A stretch of 64,000 bases of DNA from Rhizobiaceae bacterium (GTDB taxonomy: Bacteria > Pseudomonadota > Alphaproteobacteria > Rhizobiales > Rhizobiaceae), in NCBI GenBank assembly GCA_017643495.1, contig JAEPNK010000002.1:744001-808000 (forward strand), given 5' to 3'. Under the pieces are notes generated by a model, which worked only from the letters and a program-made list of their open reading frames with translations, was not told the origin of the DNA and made no database searches. Below, piece after piece: positions 8,607 through 18,116 of this stretch. A program made the position numbers and the translations under genes. Each line of letters opens with the position of its first letter. Position 1 is the first letter of the stretch.

Positions 8607-9426
8607 AGTTCCGCAAAGCGAGGAACTCTCAGGCCACCAACGGGTCGCTGCCTCCGCTTCTGCTTCCTTCAAGCATTCAGGCGGCAAGACCAGGCTCGAC
8701 CGGCTTTACCAGCAGGGAAGCGCAAAAATACGCTTTCCCCGCACCCATGCTGCCGGTCTGGAAGCGGTTTTGGTGAACACGGCCGGTGGTCTTACCGGCG
8801 GTGACCGGCTCACTTGGGAACTGGAAGTCGGCGAAAACGGTCACGCAACCGCCTCAACACAAGCTTGCGAAAAGGCGTACCGCTCGCCCGGAGACATGGC
8901 TCACCTTAATACAAGGATTGATATCGGCAACAAGGCATCGCTGCACTGGTTGCCACAGGAAACAATTCTGTATGACGGCTCTTCCCTTGGCCGCACGCTT
9001 GAAGTGTCGATGGCAGAAAATGCCTCCCTGCTTGCCGTTGAATCCATTGTCCTTGGACGCATAGCCATGGGGGAAAAAACTGTCAGTTGCCACTTCAGGG
9101 ATCGCTGGCGCATCCGCAAGGGAAACAGGCTGGTCTTTGCCGATGACCTGAATTTGCACGGCCGCGAAATGTCCCTGGCCGGGATGAATGGATGCAATGC
9201 GGTTGCAACCCTGCTTTTCATCAGCGGCCAAGATGCAGACCAGGCAGAACATGCTGCCCGCAAATTGCGGCAAATATGCCCACTCGACACGGCCGGGTTC
9301 AGTGCCGTGGAAGACAGGATTACCGGTCGCATAATCGCCGGGGACAGCTACAGACTGCGTCAAGCCCTGATACCGGTCATCGAACATCTTCGCGGCACCT
9401 GCATGCCGCGTGTCTGGGGGATATGA
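8581..9426 (+). CDS. ureD: Urease accessory protein UreD
   Basis: Urease maturation scaffold (281 aa) that binds apo-urease and recruits UreF and UreG for nickel delivery. Family features: VLVNTAGGLTGGDRLTWEL near residue 65-83, the T-Q-ACEKAYRS block, LHWLPQETILYDGS near 123, and the C-terminal RQALIPVIEHLRG. The start at 8581 gives the expected length; the same frame stays open to 8446 inside urtE but that part is unrelated. It overlaps the urtE stop by 26 nt and is 3 nt before ureA. Confidence 0.92.
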   Translation: MYENISLSEVPQSEELSGHQRVAASASASFKHSGGKTRLDRLYQQGSAKIRFPRTHAAGLEAVLVNTAGGLTGGDRLTWELEVGENGHATASTQACEKAYRSPGDMAHLNTRIDIGNKASLHWLPQETILYDGSSLGRTLEVSMAENASLLAVESIVLGRIAMGEKTVSCHFRDRWRIRKGNRLVFADDLNLHGREMSLAGMNGCNAVATLLFISGQDADQAEHAARKLRQICPLDTAGFSAVEDRITGRIIAGDSYRLRQALIPVIEHLRGTCMPRVWGI

Positions 9427-9429
9427 TTA

Positions 9430-9732
9430 ATGCATCTTACACCAAGGGAAAAAGACAAACTGCTGATTGCCATGGCAGCAGAAGTGGCGCGCAAGCGGCT
9501 TGAGCGAGGCGTCAAACTCAATCACCCGGAAGCCATTGCCCTGATCACGGATTTTGTTGTGGAAGGCGCCCGCGATGGCCGTTCCGTAGCCGAACTGATG
9601 GAGACAGGCGCTCATGTAATCACCCGGGAACAGGTTATGGAAGGTATTCCGGAGATGATCCATGACATCCAGGTGGAAGCGACTTTTCCCGATGGTGTGA
9701 AACTTATAACCGTCCACGAACCGATCCGCTAG
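9430..9732 (+). CDS. ureA: Urease gamma subunit
   Basis: Small structural subunit (100 aa) of urease. The sequence [20 protein letters not shown] is the family hallmark, with [10 protein letters not shown] and the conserved C-terminus [15 protein letters not shown]. Length is exactly that of bacterial UreA. It is 9 nt upstream of ureB and part of the (UreABC)3 holoenzyme in the cytoplasm. Confidence 0.97.
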   Translation: MHLTPREKDKLLIAMAAEVARKRLERGVKLNHPEAIALITDFVVEGARDGRSVAELMETGAHVITREQVMEGIPEMIHDIQVEATFPDGVKLITVHEPIR

Positions 9733-9741
9733 GAGAGAGCC

Positions 9742-10047
9742 ATGATCCCCGGAGAAACTATCACTTCCGAAACGGACCTTGTTCTCAACGAAGGAGCCAA
9801 GGCCGTCGTGTTGACAGTGGCAAACACCGGCGACCGGCCCGTGCAGGTCGGCAGCCACTATCATTTTTACGAAACCAATGAGGCCCTCGACTTCAACCGG
9901 GAGGCCGCAAGGGGAATGCGGCTGGATATCGCATCCGGCACCGCAGTGCGGTTTGAGCCGGGGCAGACACGCGATGTCACCCTTGTTCCGGTTGGTGGTA
10001 GCCACAAAATCTACGGCTTCAACCGCAAAATCATGGGAGCATTGTAA
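9742..10047 (+). CDS. ureB: Urease beta subunit
   Basis: Structural beta subunit (101 aa). Recognisable family sequence: MIPGETI at the N-terminus, [19 protein letters not shown], and the C-terminal [12 protein letters not shown] purine-rich AGGAGAGAG site precedes the ATG. Its stop shares one base with the ureC start (TAATG), indicating coupled translation. Separate, unfused gamma and beta chains are the usual bacterial arrangement. Confidence 0.97.
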   Translation: MIPGETITSETDLVLNEGAKAVVLTVANTGDRPVQVGSHYHFYETNEALDFNREAARGMRLDIASGTAVRFEPGQTRDVTLVPVGGSHKIYGFNRKIMGAL

Positions 10048-11759
10048 TGCCAGCAACCATCTCCCGCGCCGCCTATGCGGATATGTTCGGTCCGACCACC
10101 GGTGACAAGGTGCGGCTCGCTGATACCGAGCTTTTCATTGAAGTGGAAAAAGACCTCACCAGCTATGGCGAAGAGGTCAAGTTCGGTGGCGGCAAGGTGA
10201 TCCGCGATGGCATGGGGCAAAGTCAGGTGACCCGTGCCGAAGGCGCTGTCGATACAGTAATCACCAACGCGCTCATCCTCGACCATACAGGCATCTACAA
10301 GGCTGACATCGGGTTGAAAAGCGGGGAAATCGCAGCAATCGGAAAGGCTGGCAATCCCGACACGCAGTCCGGTGTCGACATTATCATTGGCCCCGGTACG
10401 GAAATTATTGCAGGCGAAGGCAAGATCGTCACTGCTGGCGGGTTTGACAGCCATATCCACTTCATTTGCCCCCAGCAGATCGAGGAAGCCCTGATGTCCG
10501 GAGTCACCACCATGCTGGGTGGCGGAACCGGCCCTGCACACGGCACACTGGCCACGACATGTACTCCTGGGCCCTGGCACCTTGGGCGCATGATCCAGTC
10601 TGCTGATGCATTTCCCATGAACCTGGCATTTGCCGGAAAGGGCAATGCATCCCTGCCGGCAGCCCTGGAGGAAATGGTGCTTGGAGGTGCTTGCGCATTG
10701 AAACTGCATGAAGACTGGGGAACAACACCGGCAGCAATCGACTGCTGTCTGGGCGTGGCTGATGATCTCGACGTGCAGGTTATGATCCATACGGACACGC
10801 TCAATGAATCCGGCTTTGTAGAAAACACGATCAATGCAATTGCCGGACGCACCATTCATGCCTTTCATACAGAAGGTGCCGGCGGAGGACACGCGCCTGA
10901 CATCATCCGGGTGTGCGGGCTGGACAATGTCCTTCCCTCCTCTACCAACCCGACCCGCCCGTATACGGTGAACACTCTGGATGAACACCTCGACATGCTG
11001 ATGGTCTGTCATCATCTCGACAACAACATTCCCGAGGACGTGGCCTTTGCAGAAAGCCGCATCCGCAAGGAAACCATCGCCGCAGAAGACATTCTTCATG
11101 ACATGGGCGCATTCTCCATAATCGCCTCCGACAGCCAGGCAATGGGCCGGGTTGGCGAAGTGCTGATCCGTACCTGGCAAACCGCAGACAAGATGAAACG
11201 CCAGCGCGGAAGGCTTGAACAGGAAACCGGCGACAATGACAATTTCCGCGTTCGCCGCTATGTCGCCAAATACACGATCAACCCAGCCATTGCGCATGGC
11301 ATCAGCAAGCATGTCGGGTCAGTCGAGACAGGCAAGCGGGCAGATCTGGTTATGTGGTCCCCGGCGTTCTTCGGTGTCAAACCTGACATGGTATTGATTG
11401 GCGGTACGATTGCCGCTGCCCCCATGGGAGACCCCAACGCATCCATTCCGACCCCCCAACCCGTTCACATGCGCCCGATGTTCGGCGCATACGGAAAGTC
11501 ACTGACCCGGTCTTCGGTCACTTTTGTTTCGAGGGCTGCGCAGGAAAACGACATTGCTTCGACGCTAGGCATAGAGAAAAGAACCCTGGCCGTGGAGAAT
11601 ACCCGTAACGGAATAGGCAAGTCGGCAATGCTTCTCAACGACGCGACACCGGAGATCGAAGTTCACCCTGAAACCTATGAAGTGCGTGCAAATGGCGAAT
11701 TGCTCGTCTGCGAACCGGCAGATGTTGTTCCCATGGCGCAGCGATACTTCCTGTTCTAG
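10047..11759 (+). CDS. ureC: Urease alpha (catalytic) subunit
   Basis: Nickel-dependent amidohydrolase (570 aa) that hydrolyses urea to ammonia and carbamate. All active-site residues are present: H136 and H138 (HIH), the carbamylated lysine K219 (ALKLHEDWG), H248 (IHTD), H274 (HAFHTEG), the mobile-flap C321-H322 (MVCHHLDN) and D362 (ASDSQAMGR). Length is canonical. The gene lies between ureB and ureE in the standard order. A long open frame exists on the opposite strand across this gene but it is a codon-bias shadow. Confidence 0.98.
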   Translation: MPATISRAAYADMFGPTTGDKVRLADTELFIEVEKDLTSYGEEVKFGGGKVIRDGMGQSQVTRAEGAVDTVITNALILDHTGIYKADIGLKSGEIAAIGKAGNPDTQSGVDIIIGPGTEIIAGEGKIVTAGGFDSHIHFICPQQIEEALMSGVTTMLGGGTGPAHGTLATTCTPGPWHLGRMIQSADAFPMNLAFAGKGNASLPAALEEMVLGGACALKLHEDWGTTPAAIDCCLGVADDLDVQVMIHTDTLNESGFVENTINAIAGRTIHAFHTEGAGGGHAPDIIRVCGLDNVLPSSTNPTRPYTVNTLDEHLDMLMVCHHLDNNIPEDVAFAESRIRKETIAAEDILHDMGAFSIIASDSQAMGRVGEVLIRTWQTADKMKRQRGRLEQETGDNDNFRVRRYVAKYTINPAIAHGISKHVGSVETGKRADLVMWSPAFFGVKPDMVLIGGTIAAAPMGDPNASIPTPQPVHMRPMFGAYGKSLTRSSVTFVSRAAQENDIASTLGIEKRTLAVENTRNGIGKSAMLLNDATPEIEVHPETYEVRANGELLVCEPADVVPMAQRYFLF

Positions 11760-11761
11760 CC

Positions 11762-12214
11762 ATGATCACAGCCCGTACAATCCTGCCACACAATCATACT
11801 GCAACCGATACCATTACACTCGATGAGACCGGTCGCCACCGGCGGCGCGTCAAAATGGTGTCGGACAACGGCATCGAATTTCTGCTGGATTTGCCAGAAG
11901 CACGATTGCTCAGACATGGCGAGGGCATCGAACTCGAAGACGGTCGCATAATCAGGGTAATTGCCGAACCGGAACCTCTCTATGAAGTGCGGGCGGAAAA
12001 TCCGCAGCACCTTGTTGCACTTTCCTGGCAACTGGGTAATCGCCATCTGCCGACGCAGATTTTTGCAGACCACCTGCGCATCCGCCAGGATCGCGTAATC
12101 CGTGAGATGTTGCTTGGTCTTGGTGCCAGCGTAACGGAAATTCTCGCCCCCTTTGATCCGGAAAGTGGCGCCTATTCGGGTGGGGGACATCACCATCATC
12201 ATGACCATGACTGA
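11762..12214 (+). CDS. ureE: Urease accessory protein UreE, nickel metallochaperone
   Basis: Nickel carrier (150 aa) for urease maturation. The N-terminal peptide-binding domain and central metallochaperone domain are recognisable ([29 protein letters not shown]-like sequence [13 protein letters not shown]). The C-terminus ends in a histidine-rich tail HHHHHDHD, a nickel-binding feature. It starts 2 nt after ureC and its last 14 nt overlap ureF. Confidence 0.95.
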   Translation: MITARTILPHNHTATDTITLDETGRHRRRVKMVSDNGIEFLLDLPEARLLRHGEGIELEDGRIIRVIAEPEPLYEVRAENPQHLVALSWQLGNRHLPTQIFADHLRIRQDRVIREMLLGLGASVTEILAPFDPESGAYSGGGHHHHHDHD

Positions 12215-12863
12215 ACTCCAATCCCTGATCCGCCTGCAAACCTGGCTGTCACCTGCTTTTCCAACCGGCTCGTTTTCCTACAGTCACGGCCTCGAGGCAG
12301 CGATTGCCAAACAGCGGATTACGGAAAAGGCAGACCTGCGGGTGTGGTTGCACGACCTCATGAAGGAAGGACCTGGCTGGAATGATGCAGTACTGCTTGC
12401 AGCAAGCTGGCACGTTTCAGAGGATGAGGCCGAACTTGGCAGGCTTGCCGAACTTGCTTCTGCAATGAGCTTTTTGCAAACGAGACATCTGGAGACAACC
12501 GCCCAAGGAGAAGCCTTCCTGCTGGCGGCATCTGCATGGGCCAGCCCATCCGGCTTGCCGCGCAACTGCCCTCTGCCCGTTGCAGTTGGTGCGGTTTCGG
12601 GAAAGCTCTCGGTCTCGCTTGAACAGACGCTTGCCGCTTATCTTCACGCCTATCTTTCAAACCAGGTGCAGGCGGCGATGCGGCTCATGCGGCTGGGGCA
12701 ACAACAAGGTGTTGAATTGCTGGCTGTCCTGGAAGAGGACATCATCGAAACCGCACGGCGCGCAAGTTGGTCAACCCTGGACAATCTGGGCAGCAACACG
12801 TTCATGGCTGACATTTCGGCCATGCAACATGAAACCCTTCCAAGCAGGATATTTCGTTCATGA
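12201..12863 (+). CDS. ureF: Urease accessory protein UreF
   Basis: UreF (about 220 aa), the regulatory component of the UreD-UreF-UreG activation complex. Family sequence [21 protein letters not shown] near the N-terminus is diagnostic, as are the [16 protein letters not shown] and [10 protein letters not shown] blocks. Two in-frame ATGs (12201, 12207) lie in the ureE 3' end; either is possible, the difference being two residues. The frame stays open to 12153 within ureE. Its stop overlaps the ureG start as ATGA. Confidence 0.94.
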   Translation: MTMTELQSLIRLQTWLSPAFPTGSFSYSHGLEAAIAKQRITEKADLRVWLHDLMKEGPGWNDAVLLAASWHVSEDEAELGRLAELASAMSFLQTRHLETTAQGEAFLLAASAWASPSGLPRNCPLPVAVGAVSGKLSVSLEQTLAAYLHAYLSNQVQAAMRLMRLGQQQGVELLAVLEEDIIETARRASWSTLDNLGSNTFMADISAMQHETLPSRIFRS

Positions 12864-13486
12864 CAAAAAACGGCCCTTTGAGAGTTGGAATAGGCGGCCC
12901 TGTGGGGTCCGGAAAGACAACCATTACGGCCGCCCTTTGCCGGGCAATGAGAGACAGCTTTTCAGTGGCTGTGGTGACCAACGATATCTACACCCAGGAA
13001 GACCGCGATGCGCTGGTACGCATGCAGGCACTTTCATCTGACCGCATTATTGGCGTGGAAACCGGAGGCTGCCCGCATACGGCGATCCGCGAAGATGCGT
13101 CGATCAACCTGCGTGCCATTGCAGAACTTGCCGAACGCCATCAAGATCTCGACATCGTTTTCATTGAGTCCGGCGGAGACAATCTCGCCGCAACTTTTTC
13201 ACCCGAACTTGCCGACCTGACATTGTATGTCATCTCGGTTTGCCAGGGTGAGGAAATCCCGAGAAAGGGCGGACCAGGCATTACAAGGTCAGACCTGCTT
13301 GTCATCAACAAGCAGGACCTCGCCCCGTATGTCGGAGCGAACCTGACGGTCATGAAGAATGATGCGGAAACACAGAGAGCCGGGAAGCCACATGTTTTCA
13401 CGGATGCACGCAGTGCAAGTGGATGCGATGAAATCGTCACCTTCCTGAAAAACCAGGGTGGCTTGCAGGATGTGGCGTTGGCCTGA
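12860..13486 (+). CDS. ureG: Urease accessory GTPase UreG
   Basis: SIMIBI-class GTPase (208 aa) that powers nickel insertion into urease. P-loop GPVGSGKTT at residues 13-21, the metal-binding CPH motif in [24 protein letters not shown] (switch), and the base-specificity NKQD motif. Length is typical. It is the last gene of the urt-ure array; a weak CCTGAC/GTCAGG inverted repeat follows but no convincing terminator is visible before the convergent acyl-CoA synthetase gene 23 nt away. Confidence 0.96.
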   Translation: MTKNGPLRVGIGGPVGSGKTTITAALCRAMRDSFSVAVVTNDIYTQEDRDALVRMQALSSDRIIGVETGGCPHTAIREDASINLRAIAELAERHQDLDIVFIESGGDNLAATFSPELADLTLYVISVCQGEEIPRKGGPGITRSDLLVINKQDLAPYVGANLTVMKNDAETQRAGKPHVFTDARSASGCDEIVTFLKNQGGLQDVALA

Positions 13487-13509
13487 CCTCCGCCCACCGG
13501 TCGTTCTTG

Positions 13510-15045
13510 TCAGGAACCGTTCGCAGTCTCTGCTGCCAGTATCGAGCGCAATTCGGTTTTCAGCACTTTTCCGTAATTGTTCTTTGGAAGCGCATCCACA
13601 AACCGGTAGTGCTTTGGCCGCTTGAAACGTGCAATCCGTTCCAGGCAAAGGGCATCAAGTTCTTCATGTCCCGTTTGCTGGTCGGCATTCAGCACCACGA
13701 ATGCCACAACAACCTCACCCCACTCAGCGTCCTGTTGTCCGACCACCGAAACTTCATGAACACCGGGATGGGAAAGCAGGACTTCCTCAACTTCCCTTGG
13801 ATAGATATTTGAACCGCCGGAAATTATGAGATCCTTGGACCGGTCTTGCAGGGTTACGTATCCGTCGGCATCCATGCGCCCCATGTCCCCGGTCCAAAGC
13901 CAGCCACCGCGTATGGTTTTTTCCGTGGCTTCCGGACTGCGCCAATAGCCTGCCATCACCGTTTCTCCCCGAACGGCAATTTCACCGGCTGTGTCCGGCG
14001 GCAGTTCCTTGCCGTCCTCGTCAAGGATTGCGACCTCAACCACGCATTGTGCATATCCAACGGAATTGAGACGCTCCCGCCAGTGCGGATGATTACGGTC
14101 TGCCACATCATTCCGAGGCAAGGCTGTAATTCCCATCGGGCATTCGCCCTGGCCGTAAATCTGGACAAACCGTGCGCCCATGACCTCAACAGCTTCGAGA
14201 ATATCCGCTTCATACATCGGCCCGCCTGCATAGACGATCGTGCGAATGCCCTCACCTTTCAGGCCTGCCGATTTTGCATGATCCACCAGTCGCCGAACCA
14301 TTGTTGGCGCAGCAAACATGGATATTGAATCGAGTTCTGCCGAAACCTCCAGCACTTCCCCTGCAACAAAGCTTCCGCTTGCCGGTACGACATGCCGGGA
14401 ACCACGCATTACATGCATGAAATTGTACAGCCCTGCCCCGTGGCTCATAGGTGCTGCATAGAGGATGGCGTCCTCCGGTTTGACTTCATCCACATCGACA
14501 AAATAACTGGCAACCATTGATAGCAGATTGCCGCAAGTCAGCATCACCCCCTTGGGGTTTCCCGTGGTGCCGGATGTGTAGAACAGCCAGGCAAGATCAT
14601 CACGTCCGAGTGCTGCCGGCTTGTCATGGGCACCAGTCTGCCTGAGACCAGCGAATTCCTCGCCATCGACCGAAACAAGCACTGTTTCTGACGGCACATG
14701 GCGACGAAGCTCATCAGCAGACTTGTCATCCACAAAGACAAGCGATGAGGCAGAATCCCCTATAATCCATGCCGCCTCCCTACCGTGCAGCTTTCCGTTG
14801 ATGGGAACTGCCGCCGCTCCAAGCCACCAGATTCCATACAGGACTTCGAGATATTCCGTCCGGTTCGACATGAACAGAGCAACCCTGTCACCACGGCCAA
14901 TTCCGAGTTGCGACAAGCCCGCAGCAATCCCGGCGGCACGACCGGCAAAACCGGAATAATCTGCGATGCATGTTGTCCCGGTGAACAGTGCAGGCCTTGC
15001 AGGTGTCCGGATTGCTGTGCGGTTAAGCCATTCTGCCGGGTTCAT
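13510..15045 (-). CDS. AMP-dependent acyl-CoA synthetase/ligase
   Basis: Class I adenylate-forming enzyme (511 aa) that activates a carboxylic acid to its acyl-CoA. P-loop YTSGTTGNPKGV, A5 region IYGQGECPMGI, A7 WLWTGDMGRMD, A8 hinge DRSKDLIISGG and A10 catalytic Lys in PKNNYGKVLK are all present. The chosen ATG (15045) follows AAAGGAC; the frame is open to 15297 but that part overlaps the divergent regulator and resembles nothing. The unusual GQGE in place of Y-G-x-T/S-E suggests a non-fatty-acid substrate. It is divergent from a PAS-LuxR regulator that may control it. Substrate not assignable. Confidence 0.9.
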   Translation of the reverse strand: MNPAEWLNRTAIRTPARPALFTGTTCIADYSGFAGRAAGIAAGLSQLGIGRGDRVALFMSNRTEYLEVLYGIWWLGAAAVPINGKLHGREAAWIIGDSASSLVFVDDKSADELRRHVPSETVLVSVDGEEFAGLRQTGAHDKPAALGRDDLAWLFYTSGTTGNPKGVMLTCGNLLSMVASYFVDVDEVKPEDAILYAAPMSHGAGLYNFMHVMRGSRHVVPASGSFVAGEVLEVSAELDSISMFAAPTMVRRLVDHAKSAGLKGEGIRTIVYAGGPMYEADILEAVEVMGARFVQIYGQGECPMGITALPRNDVADRNHPHWRERLNSVGYAQCVVEVAILDEDGKELPPDTAGEIAVRGETVMAGYWRSPEATEKTIRGGWLWTGDMGRMDADGYVTLQDRSKDLIISGGSNIYPREVEEVLLSHPGVHEVSVVGQQDAEWGEVVVAFVVLNADQQTGHEELDALCLERIARFKRPKHYRFVDALPKNNYGKVLKTELRSILAAETANGS

Positions 15046-15090
15046 GGATTGTCCTTTTGTTGATCCTGGTTTTGCAATGTCTGCACCTGA

Positions 15091-15117
15091 GCAAACGGTA
15101 TTGCCGGGCGCGTTTGC
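15091..15117. promoter_or_regulatory. Candidate operator dyad in the acyl-CoA synthetase / PAS-LuxR intergenic region
   Basis: Inverted repeat GCAAACG / CGTTTGC with a 13-nt spacer lies between the two divergent genes (15046-15204), a position suited to control of both. LuxR-family regulators commonly bind dyads of this size, so self-regulation by the adjacent gene is plausible. Only the repeat itself is seen. Confidence 0.35.
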
Positions 15118-15204
15118 AAAAACCGTACTTGCTTCCGTTTGAATGATAGGGATTAGTATATTCACTTCACAAAGCATATTCCGGCAAAATACGTAACGGG
15201 CCTG

Positions 15205-15753
15205 ATGATGGACGAGTACATCCATACGATATTCGACTACGCACCCGTAGGCTTGTTGTATTCCGAAGACAGGATAATCCGGCATTGCAATACACATTTT
15301 GCCACCATGTTCGGTTACAGGGTTGATGAACTGGCAAACCGGTCACTATCGGAACTCTACCCTTCTGCTGCCGAGTTTGTCCGCACAGGGGAAACCGGAA
15401 TTGGCAAATTGGTCTCTGAAGGCGGTTACCGGGACGAACGCATCATGAAACGCCGGGATGGCGAACTCTTCTGGTGCAGGGTGCGCGGCAATTCCCTCAA
15501 CCCGGATGCACCGTTTTCGCAGGCAGTCTGGAGTTTTACCGACATATCGCAAACACGTCCCATTACCCGGCTGACCATGCGCGAGCGACAGGTCGCCAAA
15601 CTCATGGCAGACGGACAGACCTCAAAAGAGATAGCCCGAACTCTGGAAATCTCGCCCCGCACCGTGGAAGTACACCGACGCCGGTTGATGGAGAAATTTG
15701 GCGTCCGAAACAGCCTTGAACTGGTAGCAAACCTGGCAGGCATCCCGCTGTAA
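15205..15753 (+). CDS. PAS domain-containing LuxR-family transcriptional regulator
   Basis: Small cytoplasmic one-component regulator (182 aa). Residues 5-115 form a PAS domain (FDYAPVGLLYSEDRIIRHCN, FGYRVDELANRS, and the PAC-like GELFWCRVRGNSL). Residues 120-180 are a LuxR-type helix-turn-helix: LTMRERQVAKLMADGQTSKEI is the textbook opening, followed by the recognition helix ISPRTVEVHRRRLMEKFGV. No receiver domain or transmembrane segment, so it probably senses a small molecule or redox cofactor through PAS. A second ATG immediately follows the first. Divergent from the acyl-CoA synthetase, which it may regulate. Confidence 0.9.
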   Translation: MMDEYIHTIFDYAPVGLLYSEDRIIRHCNTHFATMFGYRVDELANRSLSELYPSAAEFVRTGETGIGKLVSEGGYRDERIMKRRDGELFWCRVRGNSLNPDAPFSQAVWSFTDISQTRPITRLTMRERQVAKLMADGQTSKEIARTLEISPRTVEVHRRRLMEKFGVRNSLELVANLAGIPL

Positions 15754-15965
15754 TAGCCAGTCCGCACAGATTGCACATTCTGTTTTCGCGATGATCCGCT
15801 TCATGACGCCTGGCGAGAAGAAGAGCTTATCTGGCCTGCAAAAAAGCCCTCCGCACATTGTTGCCAGGTGAATCAACTCTCCAGAAAACACCCATAACAG
15901 ACTGATTAAAATAACGAATTCATCTGTTTTCCACGATGGGGCACGAGCCATTTTGAAGAACCGGT

Positions 15966-16024
15966 TTGACAGCTCAAATTTTTTTGTTTTATTATTGTAA
16001 CAGTTGTTTTGCATATTAAAACAA
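15966..16024 (+). promoter_or_regulatory. Promoter and operator candidate for the TRAP-hydantoinase operon
   Basis: Within the 300-nt gap 15754-16053. TTGACA (15966-15971), 17-nt spacer, TTATTA (15989-15994) forms a good sigma70-type promoter. Just downstream, TTGTTTT / AAAACAA (16004-16024) is a perfect 7-bp inverted repeat with 7-nt spacer; a repressor bound there would block transcription. The IclR-family gene in the same operon is the obvious candidate ligand-responsive protein. The ribosome site GGGAGGAAAC precedes 16054. Nothing else recognisable is in the gap. Confidence 0.45.
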
Positions 16025-16053
16025 TATGGATGTTACTTTTGGGAGGAAACAGA

Positions 16054-17034
16054 ATGAAGAAACTTCTTCTGGCTATGGCTCTTGCTTGCGCCATGCCTGT
16101 CACTGCCTGGGCGCAGGACGTCACGATCAAGATGGGGCACGCCGCCTCGTCCAAACACATTTTCCACACAGGCCTTGAGATCTTCGCCGAAAAGGTCGCA
16201 GCCAAAACCGATGGCCGTATTGCCATTGAGGTTTTCGGTGACCGCCAGCTTGGTGATGACAAGGAATTGCTCGAAGGATTGCAGATCGGCCTGATCGACG
16301 GAGCCTTGGTTTCTTCGGCAACCCTGCCCCTAGTACTTAATGCCGCTGCATTTGATGCATTGCAGATGCCCTTCACCATTTCCAGCTATGAACAGCTTTC
16401 AGAAGTTCTGACGTCTGATCTGGGAGACAAGCTCCTCGACACACTGGGCGAAAAATCAATCAAGGGTGTCGGGTTCATCGAGGCAGGGCAACGCCACTTC
16501 CTTACATCAGGTGATCCGGTGAAGATGACGGCCGATTTTGCCGGTGTAAAAACCCGGATTGTTCCAATTCCGCTGCACAAGGGCACCTGGGAAGCAATCG
16601 GTGTAAACCCGATTGGCATGGCATATGGCGAAATCTACTCGGCGCTCGAAACCGGAACGATTGACGCTGTCGAGATCAATCTGTCGTCAATCCGCTCGGA
16701 AAGCCTCTACGACTCCGCCAAGCAGGTGACACTGACCGGCCACTATTTCTGGCCCGGCGTCATCATGCTGTCTGATGCAACCTGGAACAAGCTTTCAGAC
16801 GAAGACAAGACAGCCGTTGCAGAAGCCGGTCGCGAAGCCACGACAGAAGCTTATGCTCTTGCAGCTTCCCAGGAAGCTGAAACCGTCACATTTCTTGAAG
16901 GCGAAGGTGTCACCATCAACAAGCTTGGTGATCTGGACACCATGAAGCAGAAGACCTCCTCCGTGGTCGACACCTGGCTTGCCAAGGATGAACTGATCGG
17001 TGAATTCGTGAAGGCATTCGGAGAAGGAAACTGA
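16054..17034 (+). CDS. dctP: TRAP transporter substrate-binding protein, DctP family
   Basis: Periplasmic solute receptor (326 aa) of a TRAP transporter. MKKLLLAMALACAMPVTAWA is a clean signal peptide; the mature protein begins QDVTIKMGHAASSKHIFHTG, with the DctP hallmarks GRIAIEVFGDRQLGDDKEL and, later, the carboxylate-binding region around KTRIVPIPLHKGTWEAIGVNP. A strong ribosome site (GGGAGGAAAC) fixes the start; the frame is open to 16009. First gene of an operon with cupin, dctQM, IclR and hydantoinase-like enzymes, so it probably imports their substrate, an organic acid or cyclic amide. Confidence 0.93.
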   Translation: MKKLLLAMALACAMPVTAWAQDVTIKMGHAASSKHIFHTGLEIFAEKVAAKTDGRIAIEVFGDRQLGDDKELLEGLQIGLIDGALVSSATLPLVLNAAAFDALQMPFTISSYEQLSEVLTSDLGDKLLDTLGEKSIKGVGFIEAGQRHFLTSGDPVKMTADFAGVKTRIVPIPLHKGTWEAIGVNPIGMAYGEIYSALETGTIDAVEINLSSIRSESLYDSAKQVTLTGHYFWPGVIMLSDATWNKLSDEDKTAVAEAGREATTEAYALAASQEAETVTFLEGEGVTINKLGDLDTMKQKTSSVVDTWLAKDELIGEFVKAFGEGN

Positions 17035-17036
17035 AA

Positions 17037-17405
17037 ATGAGCAGCACACGCGCCTATAACTGGACTGACATGCCCCGTGAGCAGGTCAGACCCGGAGTAT
17101 CCCGGTCCGGCTTTCGCGGAGACGGAGCCCTGATGGTGATGAACTGGCTTGAACCTGGAATGGAGAAGAAACCCCATTCCCATCCGTTCGAACAGCTTGC
17201 CTATGTGGTCCAGGGGCGCGTGCGTTTCGAAATTGGTGATGACATTGTCGAGGTAGGTCCGGGAGAAGTTGTCCGCATACCGCCCGATGTGGTCCACTGC
17301 GGCGAAGCGATTGGCGACGAGGTTGCAATGAACCTGGACGTATTCGCTCCTGCCAGGGCCGATTATGATCACCTCACGTCCTATCAGGACGAAGATTTCA
17401 ACTAA
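17037..17405 (+). CDS. Small cupin-domain protein
   Basis: Single-domain cupin (122 aa). Cupin motif 1 is seen as GMEKKPHSHPFEQLAYVVQG (two His and Glu metal ligands) and motif 2 as the region around PPDVVHCGEAI. Starts 2 nt after the dctP stop, so it is coexpressed with the binding protein and lies before the stem-loop that separates both from the permease genes. Role unknown; possible metal-dependent isomerase, hydrolase or ligand sensor for the same substrate. Confident in fold, not in function. Confidence 0.85.
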   Translation: MSSTRAYNWTDMPREQVRPGVSRSGFRGDGALMVMNWLEPGMEKKPHSHPFEQLAYVVQGRVRFEIGDDIVEVGPGEVVRIPPDVVHCGEAIGDEVAMNLDVFAPARADYDHLTSYQDEDFN

Positions 17406-17416
17406 ATATTCCTGAC

Positions 17417-17443
17417 GGTCAGGTGTGCCTGACACACCTGACC
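17417..17443. terminator. Stem-loop after dctP-cupin
   Basis: Perfect 11-bp inverted repeat GGTCAGGTGTG / CACACCTGACC with a 5-nt loop, 11 nt after the cupin stop and about 95 nt before dctQ. No U-run follows on the plus strand, so it is probably an RNA-stabilising barrier or partial attenuator rather than an operon end. Confidence 0.65.
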
Positions 17444-17537
17444 AAGGATATCGTATCATCAACGCATCGGGACAACCGGTCTCGGGCCCGGCCAGTCGTG
17501 TGCCCAATCAAGCCGGAAAACGCAGAAAGGAAGCGTC

Positions 17538-18116
17538 ATGACATTGCAGTCTGCAACATCTGTACAGCGTCCATTGAGGATTGCCCTGCGTTGGCTGCTG
17601 GTTACGCTGGTCGCGGCACTTCTTACCGTAATGACGGTCCAGATTGTCATGCGTTACGGCTTCAACTCCTCCCTGTTGTGGGCTGAGGAAATGTGCCGGT
17701 ACATGCTGATCTGGTTGACCTTCCTTGCCGTTGTTCTTGCCTTTGAACGTGGGGAAATTGCCGCAATCGGTTTCCTTGCATCCGCCCTGCCGCGCGTCCC
17801 CGCACTGCTTGTTACGATATTCGGCATTTCGCTTTCACTGCTGCTTTGCATTCTGCTGACCTGGTACGGCTGGATCTACGCAGAACGTGCCGGCCAGTCT
17901 TCAATACCCGCTGTCGGCTTTATCCTTGAAAGTATTTTCGGTTCCCCGGGGCCGGCTGCTCCCGGCCGGTTCTGGGTTTACGTTTCCCTGCCGCTTGGCA
18001 TGGCGCTGGTCGCCCTTCGCCTTGTTGCAGACCTTGTCATCTGTATCCGTGCAATCGGTGCCGGACAGTCGGTCGAAGATATCTTCGAACGCGACATGCT
18101 GGAGGTAATGGAATGA
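17538..18116 (+). CDS. dctQ: TRAP transporter small permease, DctQ family
   Basis: Small membrane subunit (192 aa) with four hydrophobic spans. The DctQ hallmark is visible as MTVQIVMRYGFNSSLLWAEE and MCRYMLIWLTFLA near residues 38-68. Its stop overlaps dctM (ATGA), the usual coupling in TRAP operons. The segment after the third span contains a Pro-rich loop (SPGPAAPGR). Assembles with DctM in the inner membrane. Confidence 0.92.
   Translation: MTLQSATSVQRPLRIALRWLLVTLVAALLTVMTVQIVMRYGFNSSLLWAEEMCRYMLIWLTFLAVVLAFERGEIAAIGFLASALPRVPALLVTIFGISLSLLLCILLTWYGWIYAERAGQSSIPAVGFILESIFGSPGPAAPGRFWVYVSLPLGMALVALRLVADLVICIRAIGAGQSVEDIFERDMLEVME

Noticed and set aside
10011..11312. Long open frame (433 codons) on the minus strand across ureC
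   Set aside because: It mirrors ureC, whose complete catalytic set is present; the opposite translation is Cys/His-rich with no family features, typical of a codon-bias shadow.
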